Assembly: GCA_950022655.1 (NCBI GenBank)
Contig: OX465579.1
Span: forward strand, 134,983,118 to 135,047,117
DNA from: Alentia gelatinosa
Taxonomy: Eukaryota > Annelida > Polychaeta > Phyllodocida > Polynoidae
Length of the DNA stretch: 64,000 bases
Direction of reading: 5' to 3'
The translations under genes and the position numbers were made by a program. Positions 55,546 through 64,000 of the stretch are shown piece by piece. A model generated the notes under the pieces. It was not told the DNA's origin. It did no database searches and saw only the letters and a program-made list of their open reading frames with translations. The stretch's first letter is position 1. Each line of letters begins with the position of its first letter.

Positions 55546-55659
55546 CGTAAAGGCTTCCAAGCGCATGGTCCAAGTATCGTACTGGTACCCGGTACCGAAA
55601 GGAATACGCTATAATTGTCCTACCCCTCATATAAATCTCCATAGATTTAATTCGCCAAG

Positions 55660-56160
55660 TCAACCTGGAAGTAGGTGGCGCTTCGAACCCCCTCCGCGGC
55701 CATCTTGGCAAGGGATCCATGCAGTGCTAGGCCTATGGCGAATTCAAACGTTCATTTTTGATATTATTTGATATCTGGGTATGTGTTACCTAACCCTCAA
55801 GTAAATCTTTTGACAAGACAAGACCTCCCTGGCAGTTTCAGATCATATAATTACGTGATGGCCTCAGTTTAGCCTTCGAAGGCGATGTCAACAAATCGTC
55901 GAAACGGCCGATTTACTTCTAGTTGGCACATTTAAATCATGTCTAGATGTTGGATATAATCCTATTTAAATGATTACATCTACAGATTGCACATTAGAAT
56001 GTCGGAAACAATATTTTTTCACCTTTTAACACTCTGACAGCGCTTTGTGGTCACCAGCAATATGGCGGACCTTGTCCGTTGTCAGGGAAATTTGCATATA
56101 TTGGAGGGTTTTTTAAACCGGAAGTCACCAGATGACTCTGAGAATATGGTGTGACTGTAT
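55660..56160. mobile_element. Dispersed element, family R, copy 2
   Basis: About 450 bp matching 27,706-28,199 in the same orientation: CCTGGAAGTAGGTGGCGCTT, CAGTGCTAGGCCTATG, TAGTTGGCACATTTAAATCA, AATATGGCGGACCTTGTCCG, GGAGGGTTTTTTAAACCGGA. Its outermost words (CAAGTCAACC at left, GAGTCATC-type at right) are not those of copy 1. Several coding-like fragments in it are spurious. Confidence 0.75.
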
Positions 56161-56795
56161 GTCACGGTTATGCCATAAAATATTCATATACCAATGGTGA
56201 CAAATGAAGTGAAAAACATGTGACAGTGTAGGATAAAATCTAAACGTCACCCAAACGCATATAATTGTTAGTCCAAGAGGCTCCAACTTTCAAGCGGTGC
56301 AGACAGTCAGAGAGCAGTCCCATAGAGCCCTAGGCTAACTGGTCGACCAGATTTGTACATCTCAGCTCAGCGGCAGTTTTCCTTATAAATATAGGTTGAA
56401 TCCTTCTGATTTTGTGATAGACAGTTTCCTGAGGCAAAATGCAGTAAAATGTCAGTGATTCCCTACCTTTGCATTAGTTCTAACTAATAGAACAGCCAGT
56501 GTTTCTGAAATCCATGTCAATGCCCTCTGCGGGCGCCAAAAATGATAATAAAAAAAGGGTTCCAAACGTGCAGGACATCCCACACAGTGGATTGCCAGGA
56601 ACCAGTTTATCAAATATGGTCGACATGAGTTGGAAGTGGTGAAATGTGGTTAAGGGACCGTTCATTATTTACGGCAGGGGGGATGAGCTATTGGAGGGGG
56701 GGGGGGGCAAATTATATGAGGGTATCTTCCGGGGGGGGGGGGGCATTTTATTTAGAGGTATTTGCCTGGGGGGGCATTTTATTTAGAGGTACAGT

Positions 56796-56861
56796 AAAAC
56801 CCCACTTAAGGGGACACCCTCTGTTACGGGCCAAGTGGGGTGTCCCCTTAAGCGGGGTTTT
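56796..56861. repeat. Hairpin of 23-bp arms, TTAAG-centred
   Basis: AAAACCCCACTTAAGGGGAC and three more bases (56,796-56,818) face their complement at 56,839-56,861 with one mismatch; loop of 20 nt (56,819-56,838). Confidence 0.85.
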
Positions 56862-56924
56862 CAGTCTGTCAATGGTTATACAATAGAGAATACATACATA
56901 AATGAAGGAAATGATGGTTATTAT

Positions 56925-57890
56925 CAGGTGGACGGTTGGTCTTTAGGTTGTGGCTATAGCCTACTATAGTACACATGCTTGTAAAGTCACTAGATGAGCT
57001 GGCCACATTTTTGCTTTTTATAGCTAACTAAGTACAGATAGGAATATGATTTCTGTTTTGGACAGAAGGTTTTATGGTGGTTCAATGCCATACAGGTTTG
57101 ATATTTAGTATTTTGGTATGGATTTTAAAATAATAGTGAATTCAGTTTGGGGAGGACATTTGTAGTCACAGGTCCATTTTTAAGAACTCCTTTATGCACA
57201 TATTTCTACCCCTTAAACTGGTTACCCTCTAGGAAGTGTCATTATTTAGGTTAAACTTGTATTTGGCATGATATTCATGTATTTTTGCCTAATTTCAGAG
57301 CATGGGGGGGTAGCAGCCATCTTTGAATTTTGGTGCAGTCATGTTCCCCCAGAGGAGTCTGTGGTTCCTATCACTCTCCAAGCATATTGGCACATGCCCT
57401 ATACTTATATTCTTATAAGAACACTAAGTATCTGGTTGAAGCTCAGCCTCAAATTGAACATGAAGCCTGTAGTATGTCAAACTAACACTAGATAGAGCCA
57501 CAACTAAATACAGATAGGTATATGATTTCTTTTTTCTGGACAAGTTTTATGACAATGCAATATCTTATAGTTTTATTATTTAGTATTTTGACATGGATTT
57601 AAAAAAGACAAACTACTTTATGAACTTCCCCAAACACCCAACAGGCCCAGTAATGAAAGACTTGTAAGATATGCACAAAACTTGTGTAAGTTTCTCCTAT
57701 GGTAACCCAACACCTCCCTTTCCCCCTCCCCTATGCCTCCAATTCCTGCCAACTCCTTAGGGGCTTCCTTGATCTCGTAGTAATTAATTATTGGTGGACC
57801 TTGTATTGAATTTTAAATGCGTCCACCTGCTAATTTGGCCTTTAAAGGTCAATATTTCTATTTTAAAATGCACTCTTAGCTCTTGTTTAT
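56925..57890 (+). repeat. Dispersed repeat copy 2, abutting the first visible VPS35L exon
   Basis: Partner of 5,290-6,612. It ends at CACCTGCTAATTTGG.CTTTAAAGG.CAAT and GCTCTTGTTTATT, only a few bases before the acceptor TTCTTATAG of the exon at 57,899. The repeat may therefore provide part of the branch/pyrimidine context of this exon. Confidence 0.75.
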
Positions 57891-57898
57891 TCTTATAG

Positions 57899-60800
57899 GA
57901 TCCCTCGGCCTAGAAGGTATGCACAAGAAAGACAGCGCGAATTGTGTAACAGAGAAGTCACTACAAGTCACCCACTGAAAGCCATCACAGTCACCGTAAG
58001 TAGATGCTATCTACATGTAGTTAAAGGATTGCATCAATTTTATAAGATCCAGTAAAAGAATATTTTTTATCAGTATTAAAATCTTATTTTTGACATGATG
58101 AAAACAACATAATATGTATTATCTCTGATTAAACAAAGGTCACAGATGGAGGGAAGGCTAAGAAAGCAGGGAAGGGGTCACGACGGGGTAGTGTTGAGCC
58201 GAGCAGCACGCCGCTGTCAGATCCACTCAGTGCAGCTCTGGAGGGAACTGATCCACTCTCCATGATGGCTGCAGAAGCCACCGACCCCCTGTCCATGATG
58301 GCCCAACAGATGTCCATCTCAGAAAAAACACCTGTAAGTAGACGGGCTTTGAAAAATCTATATTGCAGTTGATTTAAGTTATGTGTGCTATAATAGAGCA
58401 TATACAAAATATCTTTATATCAATGTCATCGTTTTTCACATGAATGTTATGGTACAATTTAAAAGCATTCGACACTTGGCTTCAGGACAATAAACAACTC
58501 CTCCCCATTGTTACAAGTTACTCTAATTGCACTATACTAGAGCTAGGTTAACAGCTTTCATTATATTCAAAGCTCAATTGTTGTCAGTTAAAATCGCAAG
58601 TTTGATGTAGTACTAGTACCATTAGAATAATGGTGAAGAGGTCCGGAGATTCTTGTTTACCTAACGATTACTAGAATACTGGTATTATTTTTTTATATCT
58701 GACGTTACATTGCACTTGATAATATATAATTTCCATTTTTAGAAATCTAAGAGATCTGATTCCAACGCTTCTTGCCTCTCCGTTGATTTGGATGATACCT
58801 TTGAACCATGGTATGCAAAACGAACAGGGATCCTGAACAAGTATACAACATCCGAGAAACTTTCCATTACCACAAGTTTTCTGTCCGGATCAGAAAAAGA
58901 TAAAGGTATCTTGGTTCTCCATTTCATTGCTTTTATATTACTGTTGCCAGGCAATGGTGTTCTGTGTTGACGTCGCGGTTTCTTTTCAAAATCATCATTC
59001 AGTGGTTGTATAGTGCAAATGAGTCAATCTCATTCTACGTCATTTTTAATACATAATTAAAATATAGTTCTGATAACGACGAGTGCTCTTTACCACGCAT
59101 ATATTCGTTATGGTAAAACAATCTAATTTTATTTTATATCTATAAAGCTGGCATTCATATCTAAACTCAGTGTGTGCATTTTAGTATCAGGTAAACGACG
59201 TACTACAAACAATTTGAAATAAAATTTAAGTATTTACAACTAAAATGTAATACTCGCGTCGGCTAATCTGATAAGCATCATGTTATAACTTATATACAAA
59301 GTGCAGACATTGAGAGATATTTATTCCACTCCAGCACCTCCTAAAGCAGCGGGCGGAACTGTAACAGACAAGGTTAAAACCCGACTTGAACAGCTTGACG
59401 ATTTCGAAGAGGTAAGCACATCAATAGGGAAACGCGAGGTTCAATCAATCAATGTTTTCTACACAAAGTGTATACTGTTGTACTATAACGGGCTCTTGAT
59501 TGATCATAACAAGACACAATGACACATTGGTTCAACAGTTTCTCATTAGCGACGAGAAACTTTGAATCATTAGCATTGTTCTCACAAGTAAAAGATAAAA
59601 TCCCTTAAGTCAACTGCTTTTCACGTCAGTATCGCTTAACACACCAAACACAATACATAATATGGTTTTCTCCGCCATTTAAGGGTTCGGTGAAGGAGAT
59701 GCTTAATCTCAGCCAACAAGACTACATCAACCGAATAGAAGAACTTAATAACGCCCTGATCATTGCCTGGGATCAGGACCAAAGAGTTAAGGCTCTAAAA
59801 ATTGCCATTCAGGTAAGGCATAGGCTCTGCTCCAATTGGGATTTATCTTGCGAAATGAAAATAAATTAGAATAAAAGAAAAGATGAGGATATTTCATAAA
59901 ACATATTGATTAATGGCGGGAATATGCTGCAGTGTTTCTGTGTAGATTCTAGTAAGGTTATTTCTTAAAAGTGTCAATATCTATTCATGTAACTAAAACA
60001 AAAATAAAATTTTAAAAAGTATATCATATCCAGTAGTTGTTTGGTTTGTGATAACTCTTCTAACAAAAGTTTTATTTCTTAAAACTTGGGTTATGTTTGA
60101 GTCTTCTTTATTTTGAACTTTCAAATTTTCAGTGTGCCAAGTTACTGGCTGATGTCAGCGTCATCCAGTTTTACCCCAGCAAATTCGTGCTAATCACCGA
60201 TATTCTTGATACATTCGGTAGGTACCGTCTTCACTGATCCTGTGATAATCTAAACATCAAGGATCAGAAGGCCTGTGGCTTTTATATACTATAAAGAGAC
60301 GTCACGAGTTTGAGTCTGAGTTTATTTATGTCACACATTTTGTTGGCTCCATAATTTCACGAGTCGAAGACGAGTGACATTATGGACCCAACAAAATGAG
60401 TGACATAAGTAAACTCAAACTCAAACGAGTGGCGTCTAGATTTTATCCTACACCATTTCCACATTTTTTCAGTATTAGAAAGTAGTGACATAAACAACAC
60501 TTTATGTCACGCCCAGTGACATAAACAAATCCCATGTTAAGCCTATGGCGTTTTTTATTAGGGGTAGGATAAAACCTGCTACTTAATAGAGATGTGTAGG
60601 GAACTCTGGTGTCGAGCAGTGGTTTGTTTCTTCCTCGCTAGAGGACGTGGCGTCGCTGTGTGGTAGCAGAGCTGAACCTATGCACAGAAGTGCCACAGGT
60701 GGACCCTTTGTTACGTAACCCCCTTGTATAAGACTAGTTCGCAGCCAGGGCAGCAGGTCTCTTATCACCAAACTCCAGTGAGGAAGGAGACTGAGATTTT

Positions 60801-62709
60801 CCTTACTCTTTCAGTGGTTGAGACTGGGCTATTCAACCTCAAACCGACCTGTGATACAGATATAATCACAGGGTATCATTGTCGTACATAATCACTCGAT
60901 CATTTCGATCTGGTAAGATATTAAGCCGTTGACTGCTACAGATGTATATTAATGCTCCACCTATTTCTAATCTCTTTAAATAATAAGATAGGCTATCATA
61001 AGACTAAGGTATAACAATGTCCAGAATTACAATGGCCGCTGCCACGAGATAATTATTCTCGCTATGCCTTAGGTCTCTTTAGCCAACGGTAATATCATGT
61101 TCTTTTTAATTTTATCCAGGTCGCCTTGTGTTTGACCGAATCCGGAACAAAGCACAATATCTACCTAAAGGTAGCAACATCCCCGTGCAGTTACCAGGTT
61201 TGTTTCAATGCCGCTAAAACTTAGAGTTACACTCGGAGAATAGCTACCGCGAAGGGGGTCGCAATTTGGAACTAATGCCTCTTTTATAGTCTAAAAATCT
61301 TATCATGATTAAAACGTTAGAAATCATATTTCAATGACAATGACAAAGAGACAACGTTGGAGTAATGTCTATTGTAGCAAGGAGAAAGAAGTATCAGGAG
61401 ATAGTATCATGTTAACTCAAAGCGAGCGGGAACAATCCTAAGTCGTTTGTTATTCTTTGAAGGTGCCGGGTGGCCGCTTTGCAAGAGTTTAGTGGTCCCC
61501 TAATAAAAAGAAATAGATTTATGTCTTTTTATCTAATGGTAGCATTGATCAGAAAAGATTTGATTCATTTTAGGGTAAATAATTCCACATTTAAAAGAAA
61601 ATTAAAATTATTCCATTTCTGGTATACTTGTCCAATAAGCCTCTTACCCACTTCATCATACTGTTTTCATTAAAAAAAAATTTCAGAGAACTTTACCCCG
61701 GACCAGGTACCAGAGTCTGCCAAGGAAACCTGCCGGAACTGGTTCTTTAAGATCGCGTCCATCCGTGAGCTCATCCCGCGCTTCTACGTGGAGACAGCCA
61801 TTCTCAAATGTTATAGCTTCCTTACCTCTGGGTGAGTAAGTGCGGCCATTCTCAAATATCACAACTGTCTACTTCTAGGTGAGTACTGCGGCTATCAAAA
61901 ACACAATAATGCCGAGTATGGACATGCTTATTGCATGCTCGCATATTTGAGTCAACATAATCGCATTCAATGATTAATCCCATTGGTGCCGAAGTTCCCG
62001 CTGGTATATAACTCAGTGTGACTAGATTATGGCTAGTACGGTTTTATATCTAACATTCTCTTAATGGTCTGACACTGTAACGCGCACGTCATCGAATTTT
62101 ATTTTTTTACTTCAGGGAGTACAACCAGGCGCTGCAGCGACTCTCCGTGATGACTCGTGGTATCGGCGATCCACTGGTATCGGTTTACGGGCGCTGCTAC
62201 TTGTGCCGGGTACGGACTTGTTGTAACACGCCTAGTTCTAGGCATGGAAATCTGGCCTTGAATTATCTTAAAATCCAGGTTATAGAATGTGGAAGTTTCC
62301 ACGAGGATTTCTATGACAGTGTTTTAAGATTTATAAATGCCCAGCCCTTGTTTTGATAAAAAAAAATATGTCAAGACGTAGAAATAAATTCCTAGGCAGG
62401 ATATTTCACATTGAATTACCTTCAATTTACATTAATATGGGAAGACATAATGGGTTAAATGGAGGGGTTAAAAGGAATTCCATTTTCTATTTTAGTACAA
62501 AAACATAATTTATAAATGCAATCGCTGAAAATACTGGATCTGTTATCGATTTGTATAATGAACCACGCAGAGAAAGATTCTATAACTAAATGCCTATTTT
62601 AAATGTAATTTTGATGATTTGCCATTAACAGGTAGGGATAGACGTAGCCCCAAAAATTCGTGATCACCTGATGCCGTGTTTCGACGACTTCCTCACCACG
62701 TATGCCCAG
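57899..62709 (+). CDS. VPS35L: VPS35L (Retriever complex large subunit), N-terminal portion
   Basis: VPS35L (formerly C16orf62) is the scaffold of Retriever, the endosomal recycling complex that works with CCC and WASH for sorting nexin 17 cargo. Exons: 57,899-57,995, 58,139-58,333, 58,743-58,905, 59,302-59,411, 59,684-59,812, 60,133-60,217, 61,120-61,197, 61,687-61,831, 62,116-62,209, 62,632-62,709, all GT-AG in phase, then off the window. Landmarks in order match the human protein: [154 protein letters not shown]. The start codon lies upstream of 57,899 and was not found. An approximately 50-bp tandem duplication follows the exon at 61,687. Confidence 0.95.
60298..60437. repeat. Foldback adjoining family Q copy 2
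   Basis: Arms of about 65 nt (60,298-60,362 and 60,372-60,437) pair closely: GACGTCACGAGTTTGAGTCT onward, TTATGTCAC.CATTTTGTTGG, CCATAAT.TCAC. Short loop. The word GTGACATAA recurs in the adjoining TIR element. It lies in a VPS35L intron. Confidence 0.9.
60441..60574 (-). mobile_element. Short TIR element, family Q, copy 2
   Basis: Ends TTTTATCCTACACC (60,441-60,454) and GGGGTAGGATAAAA (60,561-60,574). On minus it has CCATAGGCTTAACATGGGAT near one end as in 25,983-26,133. The interior is made of GTGACATAAA and its complement (GTGACATAAACAACACTTTA, TGTCAC, GTGACATAAAC), unlike the TATGCCA words of copy 1. Confidence 0.8.
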
Positions 62710-63014
62710 GTAAGGGTCATGATTCATTTATTGCATTATTTATCAGTTATGGCATTATTTATCAGTCAGTGTTATGGTGGACTTAAGTGCTCTTCAAATA
62801 TGGCCCTCTTGTTAATCCAGTTTCTGTTTTTAGTAACAGGGTATGGTTAATTTTAGTCTGTTAACTCGAGCTGCCTGTGCTGAATGCGGTTTCTGTAGGA
62901 CTATGTGGTTTTGCAGATTCAGGCTCTTTTTTTACAGAAAAAAAGATGTTTAGGCCACTCAAAAAAAAAAAATTGTTTCTCATCACCAAGCCATGAAAAA
63001 TATGACGAGGGCGC

Positions 63015-63044
<30 letters not shown>
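63015..63044. repeat. Poly-T tract
   Basis: Run of 30 T in a VPS35L intron; possibly the 3' end of a retroposed sequence read on the other strand. Confidence 0.9.
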
Positions 63045-63047
<3 letters not shown>

Positions 63048-63419
63048 GGTCAGAGATGACTTTTGAAGTGTAATAATATGGACTTCAGACACTTATTTAG
63101 GTCATATCTTGCAGTCTCACTGTAAGTTCCTAATATCTCACTCATTTTACTGTGTGTAATGGGAGATTATGTCACAGATGTTAGCCCAACAGTCAATGTG
63201 ATGGGTGAGATAAATTCCTACATATTTTTTCCGCACATCTTTTCAATTATTTTGACAATATTTAGAAAGTCTATGAATTTTGTCGCATTCCTCCTCCCCT
63301 GCATGGGAGTTCCTTAAGGCATTCATCGTCCCTGCCTGGGAGTGTTGGAGTGTGTCGGAGCGTGTCAGGCTATCTTAGCATGCTGCACTAGTGGAGGCAG
63401 GCTTCCGACAAGGGCTTAA

Positions 63420-64000
63420 GGCGGGCGTCCACCAACCACGACAAGGCTACGACAATGGCATTCCGACAAGGTCCACGACAGGCCTACGATTGGTGGACTT
63501 GGCGCAGCCTTGTTGTGGTTGGTGGACCCCAGTTCCCGACAAGAGTCTATGACAAGGCCATGACAGGCTGCGACTGGGAAGCTTGTCAGGGGCCTTCCGA
63601 CAAGGCTACGACAAAATCAAACATGTTAGATTTTTCCTACAACTGGACCTTTGTCATGGAGTGTCATGGCGTGTCAGGAGCGTGTGGGGTGTCCCAGGAG
63701 CGGGGTTTTACTCTAAAGGGGGGCGTCCACCAACCACAACAAGGCTACAACAAGTGCCGACATGAAGGTTACAATCGCAGCCTTGTCGCAGCCTTGTTGT
63801 GAGAAGAGCAGTGTCGGGACCGCATGGCGGGCGTGTCATAGACATTGCTGGTTGCCGTAAAAAAGGCGCCCACGGTTCCGACACACTACGACAGTGATAT
63901 CGAGGAATTCACAACACTTCACGACAAAGGTAAAGTCGTAGCAAAAATCGAACATATTCGATATTGTCGTAGCCTTGTCGGAAGGCCCCCAACAAGCTTC
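63420..64000. mobile_element. Element built of CGACAAGGCTACGACA words, cut by the window edge
   Basis: 63,579-63,614 and 63,965-64,000 are inverted copies over 36 nt (GAAGCTTGT..GGGGCCTTCC, then GACAAGGCTACGACA). GGCGTCCACCAACCACGACA and its variant occur at 63,423 and 63,722, and inverted at 63,503-63,530. The word CGACAAGGCTACGACA and variants recur throughout. Open frames across it are accidental. It lies in a VPS35L intron. Confidence 0.7.

Noticed and set aside
55412..55771. 119-codon plus-strand open frame
   Set aside because: Runs across two different repeat elements (foldback arm and family R), so it cannot be one gene.

Overview
This is an AT-rich animal (metazoan) nuclear DNA window. 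The protein-coding genes are split by many short GT-AG introns and their translations match vertebrate families closely. The long introns and intergenic stretches are full of LINE, LTR and DNA-transposon debris and very many foldback (inverted-repeat) elements. This fits a marine invertebrate bilaterian, but I cannot name the phylum from the sequence alone.

Layout of host genes: (1) 340-16,743 (+) is the C-terminal part of a heparan sulfate N-deacetylase/N-sulfotransferase (NDST), with a tandemly duplicated 116-bp exon in the deacetylase domain. (2) 21,595-23,724 (-) is a METTL23-type methyltransferase. (3) 41,214-48,902 (+) is SIRT7, with a much enlarged C-terminal tail. (4) 51,110-51,323 (-) is the last exon of MED9 and 50,498-51,034 (-) is intronless GEMIN6, only 75 nt downstream of the MED9 stop. 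(5) 57,899-62,709 (+) is the first half of VPS35L (Retriever complex), running off the right edge. NDST starts before the window. These are unrelated housekeeping or glycan-synthesis functions: Golgi sulfation, methylation, deacylation, Mediator, SMN complex and endosomal recycling. I see no functional operon, except possibly the MED9-GEMIN6 pair.

Mobile DNA: a decayed LINE with its ORF1 fused in frame to its reverse transcriptase (7.5-9.6 kb), a decayed Gypsy element with an extra C2H2 zinc-finger ORF behind pol (31.4-36.8 kb), a decayed PIF/Harbinger transposase with its convergent MADF-like partner (36.9-39.4 kb), two solo-LTR-like copies, a piggyBac-type MITE (TTAA ends), and several dispersed repeat families.

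Most unusual signal: a recurring design in which short 'words' (about 8-17 bp) occur repeatedly in both inverted arms of an element and are specific to that copy. Several such elements are flanked by 8-10 bp direct repeats that look like target-site duplications: 42,141-42,769, 54,284-54,844, and a 9.9-kb unit at 30,800-40,681 that encloses both the Gypsy and the Harbinger sequences. Two smaller families have a conserved frame (terminal inverted repeats and a conserved core) but completely different palindromic words in each copy, and the same word recurs in an adjoining foldback. This resembles the tandem-repeat-armed foldback elements (Drosophila FB, sea urchin TU), with an apparent rapid, copy-specific turnover of the arm sequence.
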